Below are positions 25,958 through 34,795 of a DNA stretch of 64,000 bases, in pieces. The translations under genes and the position numbers were made by a program. Origin of the DNA: WHTI01 sp963826105 (GTDB taxonomy: Bacteria; Actinomycetota; CADDZG01; WHSQ01); NCBI GenBank assembly GCA_963826105.1, contig CAWGWA010000017.1, positions 43,807 through 107,806 of the forward strand, read 5' to 3'. How positions within the stretch are numbered: the stretch's first letter is position 1; each line of letters opens with the position of its first letter. Under the pieces are notes generated by a model. That model saw only the letters and a program-made list of their open reading frames with translations, had not been told where the DNA came from and did no database searches.

Positions 25958-26830
25958 TCAGGTCCACTGGACCCTTCGAGCGGCCCGAGATATCCATCCG
26001 GATCGAACCAAGCCGGAGGCCTCTGACACCCTCACTAACCGGGAGATCATCCGCAAGATGTCCTCGCCCGAGTCGTATTCGAGCACACCGATCCCGACGC
26101 AATGACCTTCCCCATCCTCCATACCCACCACGAGCTCGTCGAGCAGAGCCAGATCGAACTCCGGGGGCAGGGTAGGCATGAAGACCGTCGGCTTCACCCT
26201 CCACCTCGATGATCCGTGGGCGAAGTATGCGGCGAACGCCTCCTCGCGGGACTGCATCCTCTCGTCCACCGACCGGGAGCGGACCTCGTCGTGGACCTCG
26301 AGCTCGATGACCTCCGCCCGGGTGAACCTCTGGGCGAGTCCCACCAATGGCTCCAGCTCGCCCCCCCGCTCGAAAGCGACCACGAAATCGGGCGAGATCA
26401 GGTCGAGCTTGAAGTACTTGAGGGTCTGTCCATAGACCCCGGACACGAGGCTGGACGAGTCCACCACGATGAGCTGGCATCCCTTGGCGCGGGCTTCGTT
26501 CACGAGCTTCATCGAACTCACGATCAACGGCAGGAGATGCCCCTTGGGGACGAGTGAACCCACGAACCCCAGACCGTCGGCAACCCTGAGCCCCTCGGTC
26601 GAGAAGTCGGTGGAGGCGTCGCAGACCCTCATTCCGGTCGTCGTGGGCGGCCCGATCGTCGACTGCACGACATCAGCGTCGACGATCGCGGTCCGTACGC
26701 CCGCGCCGACCGCTCGTTGGGCCAGGGTCTGTCCGAAGCTGGTTTTCCCGGTATCCAGGGCGCCCATCAGGAACACCACGCCCGGACTCTCGATCAACCG
26801 GTCGATTGTCCTGTCGAAGTCACTCTTCAT
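25958..26830 (-). CDS. Clp1/Grc3-like P-loop polynucleotide kinase family protein
   Basis: 290 aa. P-loop GALDTGKT at 23-30, then VDADVVQSTIGPP (Walker-B-like Asp with Gln) and GFVGSLVPKGH, the arrangement seen in Clp1/Grc3 RNA 5'-kinases. In bacteria the family has been little studied; substrate unknown. It lies between the bldC-like gene and bS22. A duplicated 41-base sequence is found just upstream of its start. Confidence 0.72.
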   Translation of the reverse strand: MKSDFDRTIDRLIESPGVVFLMGALDTGKTSFGQTLAQRAVGAGVRTAIVDADVVQSTIGPPTTTGMRVCDASTDFSTEGLRVADGLGFVGSLVPKGHLLPLIVSSMKLVNEARAKGCQLIVVDSSSLVSGVYGQTLKYFKLDLISPDFVVAFERGGELEPLVGLAQRFTRAEVIELEVHDEVRSRSVDERMQSREEAFAAYFAHGSSRWRVKPTVFMPTLPPEFDLALLDELVVGMEDGEGHCVGIGVLEYDSGEDILRMISRLVRVSEASGLVRSGWISRAARRVQWT

Positions 26831-26848
26831 CGATCAACTCTTTCCTGG

Positions 26849-26943
26849 GTCCTCGCTCGCCGGATAAGTCCCTTTGAGCTCAGAAGTCGTCCACCTTCTT
26901 GAGTCCTCGCTCGCCGGATAGGCCCCTTGAGCTCAGAAGTCGT
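26849..26943. repeat. Tandem 41-42-base direct repeat
   Basis: Copy 1 at 26849-26890 and copy 2 at 26903-26943 share GTCCTCGCTCGCCGGATA and TTGAGCTCAGAAGTCGT with a few differences in between, separated by 12 bases. The pair is directly upstream of the polynucleotide-kinase-like gene. It may be a duplicated promoter or leader. Confidence 0.75.
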
Positions 26944-26996
26944 TCGTCTCGACGAACGACCAAATGAAACGAAAGACCGTTCCCAGAGGAACGGTC
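26939..26996 (-). terminator. Two adjacent hairpins, terminator of the bldC-like gene
   Basis: On the minus strand GACCGTTCC/GGAACGGTC (26996-26988 with 26983-26975, four-base loop) is a perfect 9-bp stem followed by TTTCGTTTCATTT, a good intrinsic terminator 38 bases after the bldC-like stop. Directly beyond it a second perfect 9-bp stem GTCGTTCGT/ACGAACGAC (26939-26947 with 26952-26960, loop CTCG) follows and overlaps the end of the tandem repeat. Confidence 0.7.
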
Positions 26997-27034
26997 CAGA
27001 CCTACGAAGCGCCGTTGGGGACGGCGCCTATGAG

Positions 27035-27226
27035 TCAGCCTGCGTCCATATACCTCTCGTCGAGATACCTGCGGACGTCTTCTTCCCTGATCCGATATCC
27101 ACGGCCGACCCGAACGGCTCCGAGTTGCCCCGACTTGATCAATCGATAGACGGTCATGTTGGACACGCGGAAACGCCGAGCCACCTCGGCAACGGTGAGA
27201 AACATGGACGCCATTGACTCACTCAT
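27035..27226 (-). CDS. BldC-like MerR-type DNA-binding protein
   Basis: 63 aa, a single helix-turn-helix: FLTVAEVARRFRVSNMTVYRLIKSG, then AVRVGRGYRIREED. The order proC ... bldC-like ... bS22 matches Rv0500-Rv0500A-Rv0500B. In Streptomyces the relative BldC binds repeats cooperatively and delays development. The start could be the second or third Met (MASMFLT or MFLT). Own terminator downstream. Confidence 0.9.
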   Translation of the reverse strand: MSESMASMFLTVAEVARRFRVSNMTVYRLIKSGQLGAVRVGRGYRIREEDVRRYLDERYMDAG

Positions 27227-27262
27227 AGTGTCCGGCAGTATAGCAAGGCTCGTTTGCCCAGG

Positions 27263-28042
27263 TCAGAGGCTATTTTCGAGTACCTGCTCGAACAGTTTCC
27301 AAGCCGGTTCGTAGAGTGCCGGCGCCCGGTTGTCATCGAGTGGGATCGCCCACATATCCTTACCTTGAGCCCATGCGACCGCCAGCGCCGGATCGTTGAT
27401 GTCGACCACCGCGATCGTGGGGATGCCTCGCTCGATCGCCGCCCCGGCCCAACCGTGGTCGCCGAAGACGACCTCGGGCCACGGCTCCTCCTCTAGCAAC
27501 GCCTCCATGGCGGTCGCCGAGTGGGTATGGAGCAACGCTCCCCAATCGGCCAGGCATCCGACACCCCCGGTGTAGCGGACCTCGTGCTTCCGGCTCCGTC
27601 CGGGCACTATCTGCTCGCCCTCCCGGAGTCTCAGGATGCGTCCGCCGGCTCGCTTGTAGGCGTCGGCGACCCGGATGTTGTGCTCGAGCATCCCGGTGGG
27701 GTGGCCGGTCGCGATCAAGAGCGTGGCGCCCCGCGAGGCGAACCCCTTGAGTGCCTTGGCGGCATTGACGATCCCGTCGATCGTCAGCTCGGGATCGATC
27801 GTGTCGTAGCCCTCCTCGCTGGCGAGGTCGGGCGAGCATCCAGTCAGCTTGGAAACGAAGCCGAGGATCTCCTCGGGGGAGTACTCGGCCAGGCCGGACA
27901 ACCCGAAGGTGTCGTCGGTGTCCCCCGCGATGATCTGGCGGATCTTCCCGATCGCATTGCGCCGCGAATGTGACTTGTGAGGCCCGGTGATCCCGGCCGC
28001 CACCAGGGCATCACGAGCCTGTTCAAGCACCTCTCTGTTCAT
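27263..28042 (-). CDS. Putative phosphatase-family protein of actinobacteria
   Basis: 259 aa. Resembles the actinobacterial 'phosphatase' family found near proC in streptomycetes. Visible motifs: GPHKSHSRRN near the start, LLIATGHPTGMLEHN, GDHGWAGAAIERG and VVDINDPALAVAWAQG; the repeated His and Asp suggest metal binding. No membrane segment or signal. Substrate unknown and assignment rests on memory of the family. Confidence 0.6.
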   Translation of the reverse strand: MNREVLEQARDALVAAGITGPHKSHSRRNAIGKIRQIIAGDTDDTFGLSGLAEYSPEEILGFVSKLTGCSPDLASEEGYDTIDPELTIDGIVNAAKALKGFASRGATLLIATGHPTGMLEHNIRVADAYKRAGGRILRLREGEQIVPGRSRKHEVRYTGGVGCLADWGALLHTHSATAMEALLEEEPWPEVVFGDHGWAGAAIERGIPTIAVVDINDPALAVAWAQGKDMWAIPLDDNRAPALYEPAWKLFEQVLENSL

Positions 28043-28109
28043 GGCAACATCCTAGATGCGTACCAAGTCGGAGACTCCCGCGAAAGGTAGGCCATCGTGG
28101 ATACAGAAA

Positions 28110-28129
28110 GCGTTCCTCTCGAGGAACGC
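28110..28129. other. Perfect hairpin with CTCG loop in the SDR leader
   Basis: GCGTTCCT and AGGAACGC (28110-28117 and 28122-28129) close a CTCG loop. It ends 11 bases before the short-chain dehydrogenase start. On the minus strand it is followed by TTTCTG, like the bldC terminator, but no minus-strand gene reads into it, so it may instead control translation of the downstream gene. Confidence 0.5.
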
Positions 28130-28140
28130 GGGGAACAGAT

Positions 28141-28905
28141 ATGACTAGTGATCTCTTCTCTTTGGCAGGCAAGGTGGCGGTCGTTACCGGGGCGTCTCGA
28201 GGGATCGGGCGCGCGATCTCGCTGGGGTTCGCCGATGCCGGCGCCGATCTGGCCGTCGCGGCGCGGACCGAGGGTGACCTCGACGATCTTGTTAAGGAGA
28301 TCGAGTCCAGGGGACGCAAAGCGATCGCGGTTCCGACAGACGTTACCGATCGTTCGCAGATCGAAACCCTGATCGAGCGAACCGTTAGCGATCTCGGACG
28401 CATCGACATCCTCGTGAACAACGCCGGCGGAACGCGCTTCATGTCCCCCGCCGTTGCCCTTCGACCCGATGGATGGGACAAGGCGATCAACCTCAACCTG
28501 AACTCGGTGTTCCACGCCACACAGCTGGCCGCTCAGAAGATGGTCGACGCCGGAGGCGGCTCGATCATCCAGATCTCATCGGTCGCCGGCATCCTTGGCG
28601 CCCAGGGTCTGTCGTTCTACTCCGCGGCCAAGGGCGGGGTGCGACTCATGTCCCAAGCGATCGCCAAGGAACTGGCTGGCTCGAACGTCAGGGTTAACTC
28701 GATCGCACCAGGCTGGATCGCCACCGACCTCAACGAGAACATGCACGACGACGAAGACTCCAGCAAGTTCATCACCTCGATGATCCCGATGGCCCGGTGG
28801 GGCGAAGCCGAGGAGATCGTCGGCGCCGCGATCTACCTCGCATCGGATGCCTCGAGCTTCGTGACCGGAACAACGCTCGTGATCGATGGGGGCCAGAGCG
28901 CCTGA
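28141..28905 (+). CDS. Short-chain dehydrogenase/reductase (FabG-like)
   Basis: 254 aa, classical SDR. NAD(P)-binding TGASRGIG (about 18-25), NNAG, catalytic Ser in ISSVAG and YSAAK (Tyr and Lys), and the carboxy IDGGQSA end. The arginine in AARTEG suggests NADPH preference. Substrate unknown. Followed by a two-helix membrane protein gene two bases later. Confidence 0.9.
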   Translation: MTSDLFSLAGKVAVVTGASRGIGRAISLGFADAGADLAVAARTEGDLDDLVKEIESRGRKAIAVPTDVTDRSQIETLIERTVSDLGRIDILVNNAGGTRFMSPAVALRPDGWDKAINLNLNSVFHATQLAAQKMVDAGGGSIIQISSVAGILGAQGLSFYSAAKGGVRLMSQAIAKELAGSNVRVNSIAPGWIATDLNENMHDDEDSSKFITSMIPMARWGEAEEIVGAAIYLASDASSFVTGTTLVIDGGQSA

Positions 28906-28907
28906 CG

Positions 28908-29159
28908 ATGAAGCACATCCGCGAGAGGACCTTCCCGCGTTTCCACCCCCTGGTCGGAGGGATCTTGCTGGCCGCGTTCCTCTTCGGCTTCCTGCTGGTC
29001 TTCGATCTTCTCGTACTAGACGAAGCGCTGGCCGACGTCTGGGCGGGCGCATTGACCACGGCCGTGGTCATCAGCGCGTTCCAGACCATGTTCGTCGCGT
29101 CGGCACGCCGGCGGGCCGCGGAGCGAGAGTCCAACGAGAGGCCGCGCCGAGATCAGTGA
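28908..29159 (+). CDS. Small two-helix membrane protein
   Basis: 83 aa from the ATG at 28908. Hydrophobic segments at about 16-37 and 43-65, with a basic tail (ARRRAAERE). It starts two bases after the dehydrogenase stop and overlaps the 3' end of the opposite-strand protease gene by seven bases. No family recognised. Confidence 0.7.
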   Translation: MKHIRERTFPRFHPLVGGILLAAFLFGFLLVFDLLVLDEALADVWAGALTTAVVISAFQTMFVASARRRAAERESNERPRRDQ

Positions 29160-30334
29160 GTGCAACGACCGGCGGACACGGGAGACGTCCGCCGCGTGCC
29201 CTTGTCGATCTCGTCGGCAATCTCTTGTCCGGTAAGTGCATAGCCGATACGCCCGTCCGTCGTGGAGGCGGCGAACACCATCCCCGCAACCTTGCCGTTG
29301 GGCAAGGCGAAGGGTCCGCCTGAATCTCCCTGACGCACCGGAGACCGCAGTTCGTAAACGCGTCTCGTGACCTCGGAACGACCGTAGATGTCGCGACCGT
29401 TCGCGTCGTACACCTCCTGGACCGCGGCGCGATGGACCTTCAACTGGCCCTCGGCGGCACCGGGGTAACCGAGGGTCGCTCCCGGCTCACCACGTTCGTA
29501 CTCGTTGGTATCGAGCTCGACCATGGGAGTGGTGAGATCTGGGGCATAGACCACGGCGACATCGGTATTGGGATCGAAGAGGACGATGGTTCCGCCGACG
29601 TCTCCGGAAGGTGACTGGATCGTCACCGCCTCGCCGCCGGCCACGACATGCGCGTTCGTGATGACGTACTCGGGTGCGGCGACCCAACCGCTCCCCAGTT
29701 GAGTGCCGCCGCAAGCGGGGACCACGACCCGCACCGTCGATGGCTGCACCGCTTCGATCGCCCGGTTGGCCTCGGCATTGCTGGGGAGATCGACCGGCGG
29801 ACTGATCGGAGGCATCCCCGTGAACACCTGGGGAAAGCCGGAGGCGTCGAGGTACTTCTGGATGTAGGCGAGAACGTTCGGGGGGTCGGGAAGGACCGCA
29901 TTGGTCGCTCGGAGGATGGCCGAATCTCGCACCTCTTTGGCCAGTGTCCTCGATGGGGAACCTCCTACCAACAGAGATCCAACCAACCAGAAGGTCACGA
30001 GAAGAACGACCACACTGAAAGCGGCTCCGAGCCCGCGGTCGACGGGACCAAGGCGTACTTCGTGCGCCGCTTTACCGAACCGGTGTCCGACGTAATAGCC
30101 GACCGTCTGGCCGATAGACAGCATGGCGAAGACGACGAACAGAGAGATCATGAGCCCGTTCAGCCCACGCTCTTGAGTGAAGACGTCGGCGATGCGCCCG
30201 CCAAGGGCGACCCCCGCGAGGAGCCCGAGGAAACCGCCACCGAGTTCGAAGACTTGTGCCAGGAGTCCGCGGCTCCGGCCACGGACCGCAGCCGCAACCC
30301 CGAGGAGGATCACGACGAGGTCTACGAGGTTCAC
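29153..30334 (-). CDS. Membrane serine protease with CvpA-like domain (MarP type)
   Basis: 393 aa. Amino part has four hydrophobic segments (about 4-122) of CvpA/colicin V production type; the carboxy part is a trypsin-like protease outside the membrane. Triad: H229 (TNAHVV), D258 (NTDVAVV) and S338 (QGDSGGP), almost the spacing of mycobacterial MarP. C208 and C391 match the MarP disulphide that controls activity. MarP is needed for acid and oxidative stress resistance. Confidence 0.92.
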   Translation of the reverse strand: MNLVDLVVILLGVAAAVRGRSRGLLAQVFELGGGFLGLLAGVALGGRIADVFTQERGLNGLMISLFVVFAMLSIGQTVGYYVGHRFGKAAHEVRLGPVDRGLGAAFSVVVLLVTFWLVGSLLVGGSPSRTLAKEVRDSAILRATNAVLPDPPNVLAYIQKYLDASGFPQVFTGMPPISPPVDLPSNAEANRAIEAVQPSTVRVVVPACGGTQLGSGWVAAPEYVITNAHVVAGGEAVTIQSPSGDVGGTIVLFDPNTDVAVVYAPDLTTPMVELDTNEYERGEPGATLGYPGAAEGQLKVHRAAVQEVYDANGRDIYGRSEVTRRVYELRSPVRQGDSGGPFALPNGKVAGMVFAASTTDGRIGYALTGQEIADEIDKGTRRTSPVSAGRCTH

Positions 30335-30355
30335 GTGGCTACCGCGGCGTCGCGA

Positions 30356-30745
30356 TCATTCGAACCAACCGAGGCCCGTCTGGAGCGCCCTGAAAGTGAG
30401 GCCGAAGCAGACGAACGCGACGACACCGAAGACCGCCCACGGGATGCTTTTGAAGCGCTCGCTCTGAGCCCAGCGGTGTGCGAACACCAGGAGGGCGCCC
30501 GGGAAGAGGCCACCGTAGACGTAGTGGAGCCACGTCGGACCACTCGAACTAGGTCGGTGATCCATCAGGAAGAGGACCCCTCCGACGATCACCTGGATAG
30601 CGATCACCACTTGCACGACCGCGAGCAGGTTCCAGAACCGGTCCGACGGGTTCTTGTTCCTGATGAACGACACGAGCGCCCACAGAGCCAGCAGCAGGAA
30701 CGCGGTAGGTACTGAGTACGCGAGATAGCGGTGGAAGTCGGTCAT
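30356..30745 (-). CDS. Four-helix membrane protein of unknown function
   Basis: 129 aa, four hydrophobic segments (about 9-27, 41-62, 73-90, 99-118). Histidines occur at the start (DFHRY) and in segment boundaries (MDHRP, LHYVYGG, FAHRW), a pattern that could bind haem, but no family was recognised. Lies between acuC and the MarP-like gene with 10 and 21 bases between, so likely one operon. Confidence 0.7.
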   Translation of the reverse strand: MTDFHRYLAYSVPTAFLLLALWALVSFIRNKNPSDRFWNLLAVVQVVIAIQVIVGGVLFLMDHRPSSSGPTWLHYVYGGLFPGALLVFAHRWAQSERFKSIPWAVFGVVAFVCFGLTFRALQTGLGWFE

Positions 30746-30755
30746 GCCTAGAAGC

Positions 30756-31871
30756 CTACGTCCCCGCCAGAGCGCTCAGCCGCGGGACACACGACTCGAG
30801 GATCGTCTCGACCGTGCGCTGGACCGCAGCGCGATCGGGCCGTGAGACTTCGTGATCCAACCGGTCGGCGAGCCAGTCCTCGGGGATGGCCTCCGGGTGG
30901 CCGATCATCTCGGCGAAGTAGATCGTCCACACCTTCGGAACCACCGTGTCGAACTGGTAGCCGCCCCCTCCGGTGGCCACCCATCTGCCCGAGCAGTGAT
31001 CCCGGACGGTGCCGTGGATGATCTCGGCGATCCGGGGGAACGCGCTCATGGTGAGCCCAAGGTTCGCGAGCGGATCACCGTGGTGGGTATCGGCCCCGAG
31101 TTGCGTCAGGATCAGATCCGGCTTGAACGCCGCGGCCATCGTCGTTACGACCTCCTCTAGGGCCCAGAGGTAATCGTCGTTGCCGGTCATCGGGGCCAGG
31201 GGCAGGTTGGCCGCCGTGCCCAACGCATCGCCCTCGCCGATCTCGTCCTCGAAGCCGGTCCCCGGGTAAAGCGAATGACCAGTCTGGTGCAGCGACACCG
31301 TCAGGACCCGGGGTTCGTTGTAGAAGATCCATTGCACGCCGTCTCCGTGATGGACGTCGACGTCGAGGTACATGACCCGCCAGTCGGGATGGTCCGCCAG
31401 CACTTTGGCGATCGCGATCGCGGGGTCGTTGTAGATACAGAAACCGGAGGCCTCGGCACGCCGCGCATGATGGAGCCCGCCGGCGGGATTGAACGCGTAG
31501 TCGAAGTCACCACCGGCAACCGCATCGGCGGCGGTCAGCGTCGCTCCGGCAACCGCGGAGGACGCTTCGTGCATGTTGATGAAGACCGGGTTGTCGGGAG
31601 TGCCGAGACCGTAATGCAGTGCTTGCGACGGCGGCATCATCCCCCAGTCCAGCGCCTTGACGACCTCGACGTAATCCTGCGCGTGTGCGGCGAGGACCTC
31701 CGCATCGAGTGCGACGCGCGCGGGGACCTCGGTGACATTGTTCCGGAAGATCAGATCGAGCGCCCGGATGTTCTCGTAGGTGAGCAACACGCGCTCCGGC
31801 CGCAAGGGATGCTGCGGCCCGAAGTCGTACTTCCGCGCGATGTCATCAACCGTAATCAGGGCTACGGACAT
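30756..31871 (-). CDS. acuC: AcuC-type histone-deacetylase-family enzyme
   Basis: 371 aa. Zinc-dependent deacetylase that in Bacillus removes acetyl groups from acetyl-CoA synthetase. Motifs: GGLHHARR (active His pair), GFCIYNDPAIA, YLDVDVHHGDGVQ (zinc Asp and His), QLGADTHHGDPL and the closing GGGGYQ. It overlaps no gene but starts directly at the end of the aldehyde dehydrogenase gene. Confidence 0.92.
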   Translation of the reverse strand: MSVALITVDDIARKYDFGPQHPLRPERVLLTYENIRALDLIFRNNVTEVPARVALDAEVLAAHAQDYVEVVKALDWGMMPPSQALHYGLGTPDNPVFINMHEASSAVAGATLTAADAVAGGDFDYAFNPAGGLHHARRAEASGFCIYNDPAIAIAKVLADHPDWRVMYLDVDVHHGDGVQWIFYNEPRVLTVSLHQTGHSLYPGTGFEDEIGEGDALGTAANLPLAPMTGNDDYLWALEEVVTTMAAAFKPDLILTQLGADTHHGDPLANLGLTMSAFPRIAEIIHGTVRDHCSGRWVATGGGGYQFDTVVPKVWTIYFAEMIGHPEAIPEDWLADRLDHEVSRPDRAAVQRTVETILESCVPRLSALAGT

Positions 31872-33356
31872 CTAATCTTCGATCTGGGCCTTCTGCAGGC
31901 GTCCCGAGAAGTCGACCGCGATGGTCTTCCATTCGGTGAAGAAGTCGAGGGCGACGGGGCCTGCTTCGCGGTGGCCGTTGCCCGTGTTCTTCATCCCTCC
32001 GAAGGGGACCTGGATCTCGGCGCCGATCGTCGGGGCATTGAAGTAGACGAGGCCGAACTCGATCTCCTGGATGCCTCGGAAGACGTTGGTGATGTCGTGC
32101 GTGTAGATCGAGCACGACAGTCCGTACTCGACCTTGTTGGCGATCTCGATGGCTTCGTCGATCGTGTCGATGCGCATGATGCCGGTCACCGGGCCGAATA
32201 TCTCCTCGGTAGCGATCCGCATGTCGGCGGTCATGTCGTCGAAAACCGTCGGCTCGATGTAGTAGCCACCCTCGTAGCCCTCGCCGGTCAGCTCGTGTCC
32301 GCCGGTGATGATCACCGCGCCCTCCTGCTGGCCCAGCTGGATGTACTCGAGGATCCGGTTCTTCTGCTTCTCGTTGATCACCGGAGCCAACTCGACCTCG
32401 GGGTCTAGCCCGCTGCCAACCTTCATCCCCTTCACCCGCGTAAGGAGCTTCTCGGTGAACTCGTCGTGCACGTCGTTGTGTACCGCGAGGCGAGAGGTGG
32501 CCGTGCAACGCTGCCCCGAAGTTGCGAACGCTCCCCACGCGGCGCCCTCGACCGCGATGTCCATGTCTGCGTCCGGCATAACGATCTGGATGTTCTTGCT
32601 GCCGAGTTCGAGGGAGCAACGTTTCATCTGGCGGCCGCAGCGCTCGTTGATGGTGCGGCCGACCTCGAGCGAACCGGTGAAAGAGATCCCCGCAACATCC
32701 GGGTGATCGACGAGGGCAGCCCCGGCTTCCTCGCCGTAACCGTTCACGACGTTGAAGACTCCGGCCGGGATCCCGACCTCGGTGAAGATGTCGGTAAGCA
32801 ACGCGGCGCACAGCGGGACATCTTCTCCAGGCTTAAACACAACGGTGCAGCCGGCGACGAGCGCCGGGAACGACTTCCACGTCGGGATCGCGATCGGGAA
32901 GTTCCATGGGGTGATGAGTCCGACGACTCCGATCGGGTGTCTCACCGTCATGTAGAACTTGTTGCGGAGCTCGGACGGCATCGTTTCGCCGAACATCCTG
33001 CGTCCCTCGCCGGCGATGTAGAAGGCGAAGTCGATCCCTTCCTGGATGTCGCCACGAGCTTCCTTCAAGGTCTTGCCCATCTCGCGCGTCATCACGTGCG
33101 CGATATCTTCCTTGCGCTCTTCGAGGAGCAGACCGGCGCGCAAGATGTAGTCGGCGCGCTCAGGGGCCGGGGTCAGCATCCATTCACGCCCTACAGCAAC
33201 CGCAGCCTGCACCGCAGCATCGACATCTGCGGCAGTGGATCGGGCGAAGGTGCCGATCACTTCCGATGAGTCGGCGGGGTTGCGACTCTCGAATGTGTCT
33301 CCGGAAATGGCCGGGACCCACTCACCATTGATGAAGTTCCCGTAATCAACTCGCAT
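31872..33356 (-). CDS. Aldehyde dehydrogenase
   Basis: 494 aa. NAD(P)-dependent. GFTG-type site as SFTGSLEVGR, general base Glu in LELGSKN and nucleophile Cys in SGQRCTA, then EEIFGPV and PFGGMKNTG. The LELGSKN form instead of LELGGKN occurs in a subset of the family; substrate not predictable. AAAGGAG seven bases before ATG supports the start. The stop is adjacent to acuC, so the two may be cotranscribed. Confidence 0.9.
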   Translation of the reverse strand: MRVDYGNFINGEWVPAISGDTFESRNPADSSEVIGTFARSTAADVDAAVQAAVAVGREWMLTPAPERADYILRAGLLLEERKEDIAHVMTREMGKTLKEARGDIQEGIDFAFYIAGEGRRMFGETMPSELRNKFYMTVRHPIGVVGLITPWNFPIAIPTWKSFPALVAGCTVVFKPGEDVPLCAALLTDIFTEVGIPAGVFNVVNGYGEEAGAALVDHPDVAGISFTGSLEVGRTINERCGRQMKRCSLELGSKNIQIVMPDADMDIAVEGAAWGAFATSGQRCTATSRLAVHNDVHDEFTEKLLTRVKGMKVGSGLDPEVELAPVINEKQKNRILEYIQLGQQEGAVIITGGHELTGEGYEGGYYIEPTVFDDMTADMRIATEEIFGPVTGIMRIDTIDEAIEIANKVEYGLSCSIYTHDITNVFRGIQEIEFGLVYFNAPTIGAEIQVPFGGMKNTGNGHREAGPVALDFFTEWKTIAVDFSGRLQKAQIED

Positions 33357-33433
33357 GGAGGTGCTCCTTTAAGGGATGTTGGAAGGATGCTCGGTCGCTA
33401 GAAGTGCATCTTAAGGGGGGACGACCCCGACCA

Positions 33434-33913
33434 TCAGTCCTCGAGCACCAGGCCCATGACGACCGAATCCCAGATCTCACCGGACTTACGGCGCCAGTGC
33501 TTGCGGAGGTAGCCCTCGCGCTCGAATCCGTAGCGCTCGTACAGCGCGATGGCGCCGGTGTTGTGGGGCCACACCTGGAGGCTGATCTTGTAGTGACCGT
33601 TCCGCTTCGCCCAATCGATGCAGGCTTCGAGGAGAGCCGCTCCAACACCCTGGCCCCTCGATCCGGGATCGACCAGCATGCCGAGGTCCGCGGGGCCCTT
33701 CTTCTTCAGGGTTGCCATCCCGACGAGCGCGCCATCGTCCTCCGCCACCAACATGACCGACCCGTCCACCTCGAGATACTCGTGCCAAGTGGAGATCCGC
33801 CACGCGCGATCGACCGGGGCTTCCTGGCCGATCCAACGCTTCTCTGCGGCAACCGATTCAAAGACATCGAAGAGTTCCTCGAAGTCGCCGGCGGTCGCCT
33901 CCCGGATGATCAT
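33434..33913 (-). CDS. GNAT-family N-acetyltransferase
   Basis: 159 aa. Acetyl-CoA-binding motif A: LGMLVDPGSRGQGVGAALLEA; motif B: VWPHNTGAIALYERYGFEREG. Resembles RimI-like and antibiotic-type acetyltransferases; substrate unknown. It follows proC by five bases. Confidence 0.86.
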   Translation of the reverse strand: MIIREATAGDFEELFDVFESVAAEKRWIGQEAPVDRAWRISTWHEYLEVDGSVMLVAEDDGALVGMATLKKKGPADLGMLVDPGSRGQGVGAALLEACIDWAKRNGHYKISLQVWPHNTGAIALYERYGFEREGYLRKHWRRKSGEIWDSVVMGLVLED

Positions 33914-33918
33914 GGAGG

Positions 33919-34737
33919 TCAGGCTTCGGGCTCACCCTGGGCGAGTTCCTGCGACCGCTCCATCGCTGCCTGTATCGCGTTGAGGAACGCAGCCCGGACG
34001 CCCGACTGCTCGAGAACCCTGATCGCCCTGATCGTCGTCCCGCCGGGGGAAGTCACCATCTCCCGGAGCTCGACCGGATGCATGTGCGAATCCCGGAGCA
34101 TTTTGGCGGACCCGAGCATGGTCTGGACGACGAGATCGGTGGAGATCTCACGGGAGAGACCGAGGAGGATCCCGGCCTCGATCATCGCTTCGGCCAGCAG
34201 GGCGAAGTAAGCCGGCCCGGAGCCCGAGATGGCGGTCACGGCGTCGAGGTAGCTCTCCGGCACGGTCACGACCCTGCCGACATGAGTGAGGATCTCGCGA
34301 CAGGTCTCGAGGTGGGCCTCGGTCGCATGCCGGCCGGCCGCGATCCCGGCCATCCCCTCGTGAACCACCGACGGAGTGTTGGGCATGGCTCGAACGACCG
34401 GGACGTTCTCGCCGAGCCGCCTCTCGATGAAGGCGGTTGGGATGGCGGCGCAGACAGACAGCACAGTTTGGTCACCAGAGATGTACGGGGAAACCTCCGT
34501 AAGCAGAGGCTCGATGTCCTGTGGCTTCACCGCGATCACGATCACGTCGGCGCCGCGAACGGCCGCCGCATTGTCGACGGTCACGTCAACCCCGTGACGT
34601 TCGGCGAGTTCCTTGAGACGGTCCTCTCCGCGAGCGGTGCAGGTGATCTCCGCGGGCTCCCGCCAGCCGGAGGCAAGCAAACCTCCAACCAGCGCCTCGC
34701 CCATCTTGCCGGTACCCAACACGGTTAGCTTGGCCAT
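33919..34737 (-). CDS. proC: Pyrroline-5-carboxylate reductase
   Basis: 272 aa from the ATG at 34737 (MAKLTVLGTGKMG). Last step of proline synthesis. Rossmann motif GTGKMGEAL, then AVKPQDIEPLL, RAMPNTPSVVHEG and the family signature GSGPAYFALLAEAMIEAG, with SPGGTTIRAIRVLE at the end. Divergent from the proline dehydrogenase gene, so synthesis and breakdown share a 58-base intergenic region. Confidence 0.95.
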   Translation of the reverse strand: MAKLTVLGTGKMGEALVGGLLASGWREPAEITCTARGEDRLKELAERHGVDVTVDNAAAVRGADVIVIAVKPQDIEPLLTEVSPYISGDQTVLSVCAAIPTAFIERRLGENVPVVRAMPNTPSVVHEGMAGIAAGRHATEAHLETCREILTHVGRVVTVPESYLDAVTAISGSGPAYFALLAEAMIEAGILLGLSREISTDLVVQTMLGSAKMLRDSHMHPVELREMVTSPGGTTIRAIRVLEQSGVRAAFLNAIQAAMERSQELAQGEPEA

Positions 34738-34795
34738 TGTGGCCCTATCATTGCAGGTCAAGACGCGTGCCGAGTCAGGGGAATGGGGATCAACG

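Noticed and set aside
29648..30715. 355-residue open frame opposite the MarP-like gene
   Set aside because: Highly charged shadow of a protease with complete catalytic triad.
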